From assembly GCA_041653315.1 (NCBI GenBank), contig JBAZFO010000017.1, positions 1 through 25,515 on the forward strand: DNA of 25,515 bases, in the 5' to 3' direction. The translations under genes were made by a program, and so were the position numbers. This DNA comes from Candidatus Micrarchaeia archaeon. Lineage in GTDB: Archaea > Micrarchaeota > Micrarchaeia > Anstonellales > JAHKLY01. Of the stretch, positions 5,601 through 14,662 are shown in pieces (the first letter of the stretch is position 1; every line of letters starts with the position of its first letter). Below the pieces are notes generated by a model that saw only the letters and a program-made list of their open reading frames with translations, did no database searches and was not told the DNA's origin.

Positions 5601-6812
5601 ATGGAAACAATACAATTTTTTAAAGAAGAAAAATACTTATTAGAAGAATTATTTAAAGATAAAAATCAACTTTTTAAAAGAGAGATATATTCTCAATTAA
5701 ATAAATCAAATATTATTATACTATATGGATTAAGAGGAACAGGAAAGACAACTTTACTCGCACAAAAATATTTAGAGATAAAAGGAGATAAGCTAGCATT
5801 ACATGGAGAACACTTAAATATGGCAGGTTATTCAATAAAGGATTTGATTACAATTCAGAAACATTTTTTTAGAGAAGGCTATTTATTTATTGATGAAATT
5901 ACTAAATTAAAAAATTGGGATGAAGAATTAAAAATATTTTCTGATATGTACCCAAAAATAAGAATAATAGTAACTGGTTCTTCTGCTGTTAATCTTCAAG
6001 AATCAAGAAGAACACTTGCTAGGAGAGCATTATTCATAAATTTAAAACCTTTGACTTTTAATGAATTTTTAGAAATAAAATATAATACAAAAATAAGAAA
6101 ATTTAATTTATTTTCTGAAGATCTATTTACTGAAGCAATGAAAACTGAATTAGATATGAGAGATAAATTAAAAAATATAAACGAGATAATTTTAGAGTAT
6201 AAAGAAATGAATATCCCATATTTATTAGAAAAACCAAAATCAACTATCTTAGATCTTTTACAAAGAATAATTTATGAAGATATTGGGGGAACTAGTTCTT
6301 TTAATGAAGAAATTTTATCTAAATTTTGGCCGTTATTAAAACTTTTAGCTCTTTCAGAAAAAATAAGTTATGATATATTAGCTAAAGATTTGAATGTTGG
6401 TAAAGGAACAGTAATAAAAATGATTGATTATCTTGAAAAAGCAAGTATTATACATAAAGCACAAATATACAAAAAAGGAAAATCAAAAATAAGAAAAGAA
6501 CCAAAATTTTTATTTGTTTCTCCAGTTATAAGAATAGTACTTCTTGAATTATTAGGAGAAAAAGAAAGGGCTGTTGGATTATCTAGGGAAGATCTTTTTG
6601 CAATGCATATTGAAGAATTATATTATTTAAAAACTGGGCCTGATTTTGTATGGAATAATATCTTATTTGAAATAGGGGGGCCGAATAAAGATCTAAAACA
6701 ATTTAAAGAAATTGATTTTAAAGGTAAAAAAATTATTGTTTTTGAAGGTTTAGAAATACAAAATAAGGAAGTTTTTAAATTACCATTTTATATATTTCTA
6801 AGTCATTTTTGA
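5601..6812 (+). CDS. AAA-type ATPase with winged helix and degenerate C-terminal nuclease-like domain
   Basis: A 403-aa protein of the archaeal/bacterial AAA_14-DUF4143 type. Walker A is GLRGTGKTT (43-51), Walker B YLFIDEI (94-100), and VTGSSA (124-129) is the sensor strand. Residues about 254-290 (ISYDILAKDL, then GKGTVIKMIDYLEKA) look like a winged helix-turn-helix. The last 70 residues resemble the DUF4143 nuclease-like domain (EIDF, then IIVFEG) but lack the usual Glu-x-Lys, so this part is probably inactive. Family members are common in mobile and accessory DNA and their function is mostly unknown. It sits directly downstream of the phased repeats, which its winged helix might bind; that is inference. 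Codon use is much more AT-rich than in the genes before 5.3 kb. Confidence 0.85.
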   Translation: METIQFFKEEKYLLEELFKDKNQLFKREIYSQLNKSNIIILYGLRGTGKTTLLAQKYLEIKGDKLALHGEHLNMAGYSIKDLITIQKHFFREGYLFIDEITKLKNWDEELKIFSDMYPKIRIIVTGSSAVNLQESRRTLARRALFINLKPLTFNEFLEIKYNTKIRKFNLFSEDLFTEAMKTELDMRDKLKNINEIILEYKEMNIPYLLEKPKSTILDLLQRIIYEDIGGTSSFNEEILSKFWPLLKLLALSEKISYDILAKDLNVGKGTVIKMIDYLEKASIIHKAQIYKKGKSKIRKEPKFLFVSPVIRIVLLELLGEKERAVGLSREDLFAMHIEELYYLKTGPDFVWNNILFEIGGPNKDLKQFKEIDFKGKKIIVFEGLEIQNKEVFKLPFYIFLSHF

Positions 6813-6852
6813 TTAAATACTTTTAAAAAATGATTGTAATATCTATTAGATT

Positions 6853-7296
6853 ATGGAAATCAATATTATACCAAATAATGAAAATGAAGGAAAAGGAATA
6901 GCTTATGAAATTACTTTAAATCAAGAAGATATTGATAATTTAGATAAAGGGCCTGATTATATTTTACCTTTTTTATCTGCAAAAGCACAAAATGGATTAA
7001 AAATAAATTTAGTTAAAGATAAAATGTCAGATTCTCTTTTTGGAAAAAATCCTAGTTTTCAATCTCTTCCTGATGCAACTGGAATTTTTATTGAAATAGG
7101 GACTCCTGGGTTTTTAGCAAATGACGATCCAGATAAGATTAAAGAATTATTTGAGGAAGTAGGAAAAATTCCAATAAAAACAAAAGTACCAGAATTAGGA
7201 ACTAAAGAATCTAAAGATATTGTAGTAGGGCATGTAGTTTTTAAAGTAAATTTAAAAAATGAAATAAAAGAAGAAATGCCAAAGTTGCATATTTAA
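6853..7296 (+). CDS. Hypothetical protein, 147 aa
   Basis: I do not recognise this protein. It has no signal peptide, membrane helix or cysteine cluster. It opens with a predicted strand (MEINIIPN) and an acidic linker, has a central Gly/Pro-containing segment (ATGIFIEIGTPGFLANDD), and ends with a strand-rich part (IVVGHVVFKVNLKN). TTTTAAAAA at 6821-6829 lies about 28 bases before ATG 6853, so it has its own promoter and is probably leaderless rather than part of an operon with the ATPase 40 bases upstream. Confidence 0.7.
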   Translation: MEINIIPNNENEGKGIAYEITLNQEDIDNLDKGPDYILPFLSAKAQNGLKINLVKDKMSDSLFGKNPSFQSLPDATGIFIEIGTPGFLANDDPDKIKELFEEVGKIPIKTKVPELGTKESKDIVVGHVVFKVNLKNEIKEEMPKLHI

Positions 7297-7327
7297 TTTT
7301 TATATTTGTAAAATATTGGCAAAAGAG

Positions 7328-7762
7328 TTATTCATATCTTACATATGCCACTCTTTTTTCTTTAGGAATTTCTTCTAATCTGCCTTTAAATGCTTCTCTT
7401 GTTTTTTCTTTTAAATCCGGTTTTTCTTGTTTTTTGGTATGTTTATATTTAGTGAATAATTTAATTACTGTTTTAGAATCTAAAAGTACATTTGATAAAA
7501 AACACAATCTTTCTACATTTGTTTCTAGTTTATCTAATGCTTTCATCAATATTTGATCTGGAATATCAAAAGCGCAACTTATTTCAGGATTATTTAATAA
7601 AATATCAATTTGTGTTTCTTTATCAATTTCTAAGAAGTCATGACACCATTTTCCAAACTCTTTATCTATAAATTCAATTCCATATTTTAATTCAATTCTA
7701 GGTCTTTCATCAAAATATTCTATTATTTCCCCAGTTAACGGGTTAACTTCTTTTCTTACCAT
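7328..7762 (-). CDS. Hypothetical protein, 144 aa
   Basis: I do not recognise this protein. The N-terminal NPLTGEIIEYFDERPRIE is a polar segment of the NPxTGEI type seen at the start of several small archaeal proteins. The middle (40-110) is helical, and the C-terminus is lysine- and glutamate-rich. GAGGTG at 7770-7775 lies seven bases before ATG 7762, an unusually strong ribosome binding site for this window, and TTTTTAAAC lies at 7801-7809. It converges with the 147-aa gene. Confidence 0.7.
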   Translation of the reverse strand: MVRKEVNPLTGEIIEYFDERPRIELKYGIEFIDKEFGKWCHDFLEIDKETQIDILLNNPEISCAFDIPDQILMKALDKLETNVERLCFLSNVLLDSKTVIKLFTKYKHTKKQEKPDLKEKTREAFKGRLEEIPKEKRVAYVRYE

Positions 7763-7814
7763 TTTTACACACCTCGTAATTAATATTTATGTTGCAAAAC
7801 GTTTAAAAATATAG

Positions 7815-9857
7815 TTATTTCTTATGGTTTTTTATTCCTTTAATAAATGAATTAGTTTTAGCGCTCTTTTGTAAAACATGTTTTAAAACATCTGAAATTG
7901 TTTCAACTGGGATTATTTCTATTTTATTTTTATCTTCTTTTGATATATAAACATCTTCTAAATTTGATTTAGGGAGAATAACTTTTTTTAATCCAGCTTC
8001 AATACATGCTTGAACTTTACCTGTTACTCCTCCAACAGGCAGTACTTCACCACGTACAGATAATGAACCAGTCATTCCAATAGTTTGATCAATAGGTAAG
8101 GATTCCATTGCAGATATAACTGATACAGCAACAGCAATAGAAGCTGAATCTCCTTCAACTCCTTCATAAGTTTGTAAAAATTGAATATGAACATCATTTT
8201 TTGACATATCTTTTTTAACATGTTTTTTAATAATTGCTGAAACATTATCAACTGCTTCTTTAGCAATAGTACCTAATTTACCAGTAGCAATAAATCTACC
8301 ACTTCCTTTTGAAAATGAAGGAGTAACTTCAGCTACAATAGGCAATACTAATCCAGATGAAGGATCACCTAAAACTGCTAATCCATTAACCCTGCCTATT
8401 TCATAACCTTTTGTTTGAAAAACCCTATAACTCTTTTTTAATTCAATATATTGTTCAGCTATTTGTTGTTCTAATGTTCCAGATATTTTTTTAGCCTTTT
8501 TAACATGCTCAGCTGAAACATATTGAGCATTTTCTTCTCTCGCCATATCTCCTGCTGCACGAACAATACCTCCTAATTCTCTTAAATTCAAAGTAAATGA
8601 ATGTTTTTTAGTACTTTTTCTTCTTGCTTCATTTATTACTTCATTCACAGCTTCTTTTGTAAAATGAGGTATTTTTTTGTCTTTTTTAACTTCTTGAGCA
8701 ACAAACTTAACTAATTTTTCTTCATTTTCGGGAGTATCATCCATATGGTCTTCAACATAAATTTCATATCCTGCACCGCGAATTCTTGATCTTAAAGCTG
8801 GATGCATTGTTTGAATATCAGGAACATTTCCTGCTGCAACTAAAACAAAATCACATGGGACTGGTTCAGTTTTTACAATAGCTCCAGAAGACATTTCACT
8901 TTGGCCTGTTATAGGATATTTTTTTTCCTGCATTGCAGTTAATAATTCCTGTTGAAAATGTTTTGTTAATGAAGTAACTTCATCCATAAATAAAACACCT
9001 TTATTTGACCTATGAATTGCGCCTGCTTCTATTCTTAAATGCGCAGGAGTTCCTAGTCCGCCACTTTGGAGCGGATCGTGTCTGCAGTCGCCAAGCAATG
9101 CGCCTGCTTTAGCGCCTGTTGCATCTTCAAATGGTGCTGTTCTTTTGCCTGAATTATCAACAATAAGTTTAGGATCTTCACTTCCAAATCCTCCACCTAT
9201 CATCCCCATTTTCAAACTTAATCTACTTGAAAAACTAAATAAGAAATATAAAAATCCCATTCCAAAAATAAAAGCTAAAATAAACCATTTTGAATCATCT
9301 TGAAGAGCATTTGTCATATATAAAGCAATAATTGCTATTAACCCAATTAAAATAACAACTAATAGTGGGCTTGGACCTTTATCAGATGAAGGTGCTCCTC
9401 TAATTCTTTGAGTTAAATTTAATATTCTTCTACCCTGTCCAATATCATCTTTCTTTTTTTGTTCTTCTTCTTTTTTCTTTTGTTCTTCTGTTTTAATTTC
9501 TAGTTTCATTTTTTGTTGTTTAGCTTTCATTAAGTCATTAAAATATAATGCTTTTAATTTAGGGTCTTTTTCAATTTCTTCCTTTGGGGGATAAGTCTTA
9601 ACAACAACAATTCTTGGATTATTTTCATCAACATGATTAGGATAACATAAAATATCTTCTAGATTTTCAGCAGGCATTAATTCAGCCATAGCCTGAGCTA
9701 ACATAGATTTTCCAGTACCTGGACTTCCGATAAGTAATACATTTCTTCTTTGTTTAGCAGCTTTTTTAACTATTTCAACTGCTTTATCTTGTCCTATTAT
9801 TTGATCTATTAATGTATTTGAAACTTCAATCTCTTCAGTTGTCTTGTATTCTTTCAT
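7815..9857 (-). CDS. lonB: Archaeal membrane-bound Lon protease (LonB)
   Basis: A 680-aa ATP-dependent protease that degrades misfolded and regulatory proteins at the inner face of the membrane. Walker A is GSPGTGKS (44-51). Two membrane helices (about 165-185 and 193-212) are inserted in the ATPase domain, the hallmark of archaeal LonB. Walker B is KGVLFMDEV. The protease domain has the Lon Ser-Lys dyad: Ser571 in EGDSAS and Lys614 in GGVTGKV, 43 residues apart as in other Lon enzymes. An EQKKKEEEQKKK stretch near 123-140 is a charged linker before the first helix. Length is typical. TTTTTAAA at 9879-9888 is a promoter about 26 bases before ATG 9857. Confidence 0.97.
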   Translation of the reverse strand: MKEYKTTEEIEVSNTLIDQIIGQDKAVEIVKKAAKQRRNVLLIGSPGTGKSMLAQAMAELMPAENLEDILCYPNHVDENNPRIVVVKTYPPKEEIEKDPKLKALYFNDLMKAKQQKMKLEIKTEEQKKKEEEQKKKDDIGQGRRILNLTQRIRGAPSSDKGPSPLLVVILIGLIAIIALYMTNALQDDSKWFILAFIFGMGFLYFLFSFSSRLSLKMGMIGGGFGSEDPKLIVDNSGKRTAPFEDATGAKAGALLGDCRHDPLQSGGLGTPAHLRIEAGAIHRSNKGVLFMDEVTSLTKHFQQELLTAMQEKKYPITGQSEMSSGAIVKTEPVPCDFVLVAAGNVPDIQTMHPALRSRIRGAGYEIYVEDHMDDTPENEEKLVKFVAQEVKKDKKIPHFTKEAVNEVINEARRKSTKKHSFTLNLRELGGIVRAAGDMAREENAQYVSAEHVKKAKKISGTLEQQIAEQYIELKKSYRVFQTKGYEIGRVNGLAVLGDPSSGLVLPIVAEVTPSFSKGSGRFIATGKLGTIAKEAVDNVSAIIKKHVKKDMSKNDVHIQFLQTYEGVEGDSASIAVAVSVISAMESLPIDQTIGMTGSLSVRGEVLPVGGVTGKVQACIEAGLKKVILPKSNLEDVYISKEDKNKIEIIPVETISDVLKHVLQKSAKTNSFIKGIKNHKK

Positions 9858-9967
9858 AAAAATCCCTAACTCTCTTTATTTTTAAAAATTTCTAAATATC
9901 TCTTAATATGTATTATATAGATGTCTTTATAAAGATTATTTATTTAATTATAAATTTATTATCTATC

Positions 9968-11233
9968 TTAAGAAATTGTTAATTCTTTAATTAAAATACG
10001 TGGTAAAACATAACTTCCGCGCATTTTTACTGAACTTTCTATATTTTGAATATTTTTTAAAAGTGAATAGATATTACCAGATAAAATATTGCCTTGGATA
10101 TATTGTTTTTTATTATTTTTAAAAATATATCCCCCTCCGATTGTTAATGAAAAATCTCCAGTAGTTGGATTAGCAGTATGAAATCCAAATAGTTCATCTA
10201 TTACTATATAATTTTTATTTAATTCTTCTAAATTTTTATCCTTTCCAGGTTTAATATGTATATTAGAAAATCCAATTTTTGGTCTTGATTTATAATTAGA
10301 TCTTGAACAAAAACCAAATTTTAAACTTTTATCTAATGCCCCTGTTTCTTTATCATAAACAAAACCTGTGAATTTTCCTTTATTAATTAAAACTGAAATA
10401 TCATCTTCAATTCCTTCACCATCAAAATTAGTTTTTGAATATGCTTCTGAAAAAGGATCTTCATATAATGTCAAGAGATCAGATGCAATTATCTTATTTT
10501 CTTTTCCAATTAAATATGAAGATTTATAGTACTTTTTTTCACCTGTCATTTGTGTTAAAATTAAATTATCAATTAATTCAATTAATGCATCATTTTGTAA
10601 AATAACTGGTAATTTACATGAAGGTATTGTTTTTGATTTTTGATTTGATTTTATTGAAGCTGAAGAAGCAGTTTTTAAAATAGAATTTATATCATATTTA
10701 TATGATTCATAATAATCTGAACCTGTTTGGCCTTGGTTAGAACAATAAGCATGAGCAATTAAACTTGTTTCTTTTTGTGAACATTCTAATCCTTCAGAAT
10801 TAATTATATTTATATCTGATATATTTTTTATTAGCATGCAACTTATAGGTGTAGTTTTAATTTTATTTAACATATTCTGTATAGTTTCTTTCATTTCATT
10901 TTCAGTTAAATTTAGTATTTTTTTATCATAGGTTTTAACTCTCATTTTTGGATTTATATTATAAAAGTTAAATCCTTTTAATGCAGGCCTAATTTTTGAA
11001 ATTTGTATAGCTGTTTGTATTGAACTTTTTATGTGTTTCTTATCTGAAAAAAATACAAATCCAATCCTATTGTTTTTTAAAATTCTTAATCCATACCCTG
11101 TTTCATAATCATGTTCTTTTTTATTAAAATTTGTTTTATCTGTATCAATTGAAGTTGAATCATTTTTAGAATAAAATATTTCATAATCCTTTATTTTATT
11201 TTGTTTAAGTTCTTTAATAATATCTTCAATCAT
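9968..11233 (-). CDS. tldE: TldE/PmbA family metalloprotease subunit
   Basis: A 421-aa protein of the TldE/PmbA half of the TldD-TldE protease pair. The N-terminal fold has GYGLRILKNNRIGFVFFSD (about 46-65), the beta-hairpin common to both subunits, and the C-terminal part has GDFSLTIGGGYIF. No HExxxH motif is present, as expected for this non-catalytic subunit. It starts four bases after the tldD stop with AGGTTGA as a weak ribosome binding site, so the two are co-translated. In bacteria the pair trims peptides such as microcin B17 precursor and CcdA; the archaeal substrate is not known. Confidence 0.92.
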   Translation of the reverse strand: MIEDIIKELKQNKIKDYEIFYSKNDSTSIDTDKTNFNKKEHDYETGYGLRILKNNRIGFVFFSDKKHIKSSIQTAIQISKIRPALKGFNFYNINPKMRVKTYDKKILNLTENEMKETIQNMLNKIKTTPISCMLIKNISDINIINSEGLECSQKETSLIAHAYCSNQGQTGSDYYESYKYDINSILKTASSASIKSNQKSKTIPSCKLPVILQNDALIELIDNLILTQMTGEKKYYKSSYLIGKENKIIASDLLTLYEDPFSEAYSKTNFDGEGIEDDISVLINKGKFTGFVYDKETGALDKSLKFGFCSRSNYKSRPKIGFSNIHIKPGKDKNLEELNKNYIVIDELFGFHTANPTTGDFSLTIGGGYIFKNNKKQYIQGNILSGNIYSLLKNIQNIESSVKMRGSYVLPRILIKELTIS

Positions 11234-11237
11234 TTTA

Positions 11238-12575
11238 TCAACCTAATAATATTTTATTAATTTTTATATGCGGTCCGCCATCTCCAGCTCTAATATTTTG
11301 GCCACCTTTTCCACAAAATCCAACTCCATTTGGAGTGTAATCTTTACCAATTAATTCTATATTGTGTAAAGTAGTTTGAATATCACTTGCAATTGATACA
11401 TCTCTTACTTGTTCTTTTATTTCTCCATTTTTTATTTTAAATCCTTCTCTTGCTGCAAACATAAAAGTTCCATCCAATGTTTTTACTTGTCCCCCTTTCA
11501 TTCCTTTTAAATATATCCCTTCTTTAATATCAAAAATATCTTCTTTAGAAGCTTTTCCAGGAAGCATAACTGTATTTCTCATTCTTACAATTGGAAAATT
11601 AAAGTAATTTGTAGCTCTAGCATTACCTGTTGGGGAAGTATTGAATTTTTTAGCAGTTTCTCTTGAATGCATGAATTCATTAACTTTTCCGTTTTTTATT
11701 AAAACAACTTTTTTTGCTTTAATTCCTTCATCATCATATATAATATTACCAAAGCCTTCTTTTTCATTTGGAGAGTCAATGATATTAATTTCTGGATTTC
11801 CTATTTGTTTTCCTTTATATTTTTCTAAAATTGAATCTCCTTTTGAAACAATATCTGCTTCTGAAGCATGTCCTATAGCTTCGTGACAAAAAACTCCAAC
11901 CATATGCGGATCTAAAACAACAGTTTGAATTCCTTTTGGGCAAGGTTTTGCTTTTAATATATCTAATACTTTTTTCTTTGAATTAATGGCTAAAGTATCT
12001 AAATTTTTTAAATTTTCTAAAGATCCTAATTTTCCTTCTCTATCAGACCATGTTTGCATTATTTTTCCTTTTTTACCTATAGTTTTTGGACCTGCATACG
12101 AAAAAACCTCTTTTTTTTCAATCAAAGAGCCTTCTGAATTAATAAAAGTAAAAAAACTATTTTTATTCATTAATCCAAATGCAGTAGAAATGATATTTTT
12201 ATGCTTCATTTCTTTTTCTAATTTAATTAATTTTTTAGTCCACTTATCTAGATCTACTTCGTTATTCTCTCTTTTTTCATTATATTTTTGTTTTTTATAT
12301 GCATGAATTTGAATTTTATTACCAGATTTTATTTTTGATAATCTCAATGCATTTTTTAAAGCAATATCAAAAGACGTTTTATCAGTTTGATTAATACTTG
12401 CAAAACCCCAAGATCCATTATTTAAAATTCTAATCCCAATACCTTCAAAATAATTTTTATTAATATTTAAATCACTATTTTCTATACTTAAAGAAAGTAG
12501 ATTAGCATTTTCTATTCTAGCATCCCAATAGTCGCATTTAATTTTTTCTAATTCTTTAGATATATAAGAATACAT
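11238..12575 (-). CDS. tldD: TldD family zinc metalloprotease subunit
   Basis: A 445-aa catalytic subunit of the TldD-TldE protease. HEAIGH (231-236) supplies two zinc-binding His and the catalytic Glu. Cys421 in GFCGKGGQ near the C-terminus matches the third zinc ligand of E. coli TldD. The central MRNTVMLPG and TFMFAAREG segments are also typical. The enzyme works on unfolded peptides threaded into the dimer. It is first in the operon with tldE. A TATA-like AGTTTTAT at 12601-12608 lies about 29 bases before ATG 12575, so the mRNA is probably leaderless. Confidence 0.95.
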   Translation of the reverse strand: MYSYISKELEKIKCDYWDARIENANLLSLSIENSDLNINKNYFEGIGIRILNNGSWGFASINQTDKTSFDIALKNALRLSKIKSGNKIQIHAYKKQKYNEKRENNEVDLDKWTKKLIKLEKEMKHKNIISTAFGLMNKNSFFTFINSEGSLIEKKEVFSYAGPKTIGKKGKIMQTWSDREGKLGSLENLKNLDTLAINSKKKVLDILKAKPCPKGIQTVVLDPHMVGVFCHEAIGHASEADIVSKGDSILEKYKGKQIGNPEINIIDSPNEKEGFGNIIYDDEGIKAKKVVLIKNGKVNEFMHSRETAKKFNTSPTGNARATNYFNFPIVRMRNTVMLPGKASKEDIFDIKEGIYLKGMKGGQVKTLDGTFMFAAREGFKIKNGEIKEQVRDVSIASDIQTTLHNIELIGKDYTPNGVGFCGKGGQNIRAGDGGPHIKINKILLG

Positions 12576-12606
12576 TTTGAATATTAATTTGATAAAGCAT
12601 ATAAAA

Positions 12607-13106
12607 CTATTTGAGATCTAATGAGAGATAAGTAATAGAATTTTCACTTGATTCAACACAAGTGATCTTAAATCCAACTGATTCTAATCGTTTTATTGAA
12701 CGAACATTCGTTGTAGCTGCAATTACATTTATTTTTTCAAATCCTTCTTTTTCATTAAGTCAATCCAATAATTTAAAAGATATTTAGATAATCCAGTTCC
12801 CCAATAATCCGGATCTAAAGCATAACTTACTCCTTCAATACTTTTTTCATTTTCATAATACGTTCTCCACCCTATTATTTTATCTCTGTCTTTTATAATA
12901 AGTCCTTTTATTAGATCTAAGAAATCTAAAATAGTTAATTCTTTTAAAATTTTTTTAATTTTAGGATTTTTAGATAAATCAACACAAGCATTTCTTTCTT
13001 CATCTGTTTCAATTCTTTTGATTGTTATATTATCTAATTTAGGTGTTATGTTTGTAAATTCATAATCTCTAGGTGAAAAAAATACACTTGGTTTTGTTCT
13101 AAACAT
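12607..13106 (-). pseudogene. GNAT-type acetyltransferase, frameshifted
   Basis: The first frame (start 13106) gives 125 residues with the GNAT acetyl-CoA-binding region DPDYWGTGLSKYLLNYW and stops at 12729. The next frame continues with GFEKINVIAATTNVRSI, then KRLESVGFKI, the usual end of a GNAT domain in which residues around an Asn-x-x-Ser-I-x-x-L-E helix complete the fold, and stops at 12607-12609. The break is at the A5 run (12748-12752 on the plus strand). Restoring one A gives MKKEGFEK and an intact 166-aa protein; the span of 500 bases is exactly one short. This may be a homopolymer sequencing error, recent decay, or slippage. The acyl acceptor is unknown. Confidence 0.8.
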
Positions 13107-13138
13107 GTATTAAAATGCATATTTTTGTGTTTATAAAT

Positions 13139-14416
13139 TTATGCTTTTATTTCAGTTTTACCATTCATATAAGAAACTAATATTTTTGGGATCCTGATTA
13201 TGCCTTCTTTTTCTTGATTATTTTCTATTATTGCAGTCATAGTTCTGCCTGCTGCTATAACTGTATCATTTAAAATATGTAAATAATCTTTATCTCCATT
13301 TTCTTTTTCATATTTAATGTTTGATCTAACTGCTTGATAAGATAAAGCATTTGTACATGACATTACTTCTCTATATTTTTCTTGTAAAGGAAACCAAACT
13401 TCCAGGTCATATAGTTTAGAATGAACTACTCCTAATTCACTAGTGCAAGTATTAATAACTCTATAAGGCAATTCTAATTCTTGTAAAATTTCTTCATTAA
13501 TTTTTAATAATTCTTCATGCATTTTCCATGATTCTTCTGGTTTTGAAAATATAATCATCTCTACTTTATGAAATTGGTGGGTTCTAAAAATTCCTTTTGT
13601 ATCTTTCCCATGTGAACCTGCTTCTTTTCTAAAACATGGAGTTAATCCAACATATTTTAATGGAAGTTCATTTTCTGGTAAAACTTCATTTCTGTGATAT
13701 GCAATTATCCCATGCTCAGCTGTTGCTATTAAATATAGATCTTCTCCTTCTATTTTGTAAATATCATCTCCAAATTTATATGCATCTGTTGCTCCTTGAA
13801 TTACTTCTTTTCTTACCATATATGGGGGATTTATAGGATTAAATCCTTTTTTTATCATTTTATCTAATGCATATCTTAGTAATGCCTGTTCTAATAACAC
13901 AAAATCATTTTTTAAATAATAAAATCTTGAAGTTGCAGCTTCAGATGCTTTATCTGTATCAACTAAATCAAAAACAGATACTAAATCTGCATGGGGTAAC
14001 ATCCAATCTTCTTTTTTTCTTGGTTTTCCCCATGTTTTTATAACAATATTATCATCTTCAGATTCCCCATATGGTACTGATTCATGTAAAATATTAGGTA
14101 TTCTTAATCTTAATTCAGTAATTCTTTTTACTAGATTCTCATATTGTTCTTCTTCTTGTTTTATTTTATCTGGTAATTCTTTAACTTCTTTAAGAAGTTC
14201 ATCAATTGGTTCTCCATTTTTCTTTTTTTCATTTATTTCTTTAGAAACGTCATTCCTTCTTTTTCTTAATTTATCTAATTCAATTTTTAATTCTCTTTCT
14301 TGTTTATCTTTTTCTACTAATTCATCAAACATTTGTAAAATCTCAGGTTTTTTTCTTTTGGCTAAGTTATTGCGTACTTCTTGAGTATGTTCTCTAATAT
14401 ATTTTATATCAATCAT
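13139..14416 (-). CDS. serS: Seryl-tRNA synthetase
   Basis: A 425-aa class II aminoacyl-tRNA synthetase that charges tRNA-Ser. The N-terminal arm (about 25-105) is the long antiparallel coiled coil that grips the tRNA variable arm. The serine-binding TAE lies at 232-234, motif 2 is FRKEAG to FHKVE (262-286), and motif 3 is AAGRTMTAIIEN (388-399). It is the common type of SerRS, not the divergent methanogen type. The palindromic TATA box at 14439-14446 is about 26 bases before ATG 14416, so the mRNA is probably leaderless. Confidence 0.97.
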   Translation of the reverse strand: MIDIKYIREHTQEVRNNLAKRKKPEILQMFDELVEKDKQERELKIELDKLRKRRNDVSKEINEKKKNGEPIDELLKEVKELPDKIKQEEEQYENLVKRITELRLRIPNILHESVPYGESEDDNIVIKTWGKPRKKEDWMLPHADLVSVFDLVDTDKASEAATSRFYYLKNDFVLLEQALLRYALDKMIKKGFNPINPPYMVRKEVIQGATDAYKFGDDIYKIEGEDLYLIATAEHGIIAYHRNEVLPENELPLKYVGLTPCFRKEAGSHGKDTKGIFRTHQFHKVEMIIFSKPEESWKMHEELLKINEEILQELELPYRVINTCTSELGVVHSKLYDLEVWFPLQEKYREVMSCTNALSYQAVRSNIKYEKENGDKDYLHILNDTVIAAGRTMTAIIENNQEKEGIIRIPKILVSYMNGKTEIKA

Positions 14417-14438
14417 AGAAATATTTCAGTAAATAAAG

Positions 14439-14446
14439 TTTATAAT
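14439..14446 (-). promoter_or_regulatory. TATA box for serS
   Basis: ATTATAAA on the minus strand is centred 26 bases before ATG 14416. It reads TTTATAAT on the plus strand, so it could also direct transcription of the G+C-rich segment at 14461 in the opposite direction. Confidence 0.45.
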
Positions 14447-14454
14447 GCTTTTTA

Positions 14455-14531
14455 AAAGAAGGGTAAGGTAGGTTAACCACGCTGGCTCCTTCCTTACCTC
14501 CCACCTTTGCTCTCCATAAAGGTATGAGCAA
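14455..14531 (-). ncRNA. Candidate structured non-coding RNA
   Basis: A sharply G+C-rich segment of about 70 bases lies in AT-rich surroundings with no credible reading frame. Read on the minus strand it folds as two hairpins. The first is TTGCTC paired with GAGCAA around a 13-base loop. The second is GGTAAGG paired with CCTTACC, with further AGG/CCT and CCA/TGG pairs inside. It is followed by CTTCTTTT, a possible U-rich end. A TATA-like TTTAAAT at 14551-14557 lies about 25 bases before the first hairpin. The plus strand can fold similarly and has a TATA box at 14439, so strand is uncertain. No tRNA, 5S, SRP or box C/D features are visible. Confidence 0.45.
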
Positions 14532-14619
14532 TATTTATTTTGATAAATATATTTAAAAAGTTTCTTTATTTTTTTCATCCATTTCAACATTAAAGAACAC
14601 GAAATGTATATAAAAGTTA

Positions 14620-14662
14620 TAAAAAAAGTATATTAAAGTTTAAATAAAAAAATATTAAAGTT
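14620..14662 (-). terminator. T-rich end region of the 98-aa gene, with a 22-bp direct repeat
   Basis: Directly downstream of the 98-aa gene the minus strand is rich in oligo-T runs, including two runs of seven T, as in archaeal oligo-T terminators. The plus strand shows TATTAAAGTT at 14631-14640 and again at 14653-14662, a direct repeat with a period of 22 bases. Confidence 0.45.

Noticed and set aside
11886..11934. The HEAIGH region as a free-standing zinc protease
   Set aside because: It is the normal active site of the TldD subunit, not a separate gene.
14461..14531. A tRNA gene in the G+C-rich segment
   Set aside because: There is no T-loop GTTCGA-type motif, no anticodon arm and no acceptor pairing of the right spacing on either strand.
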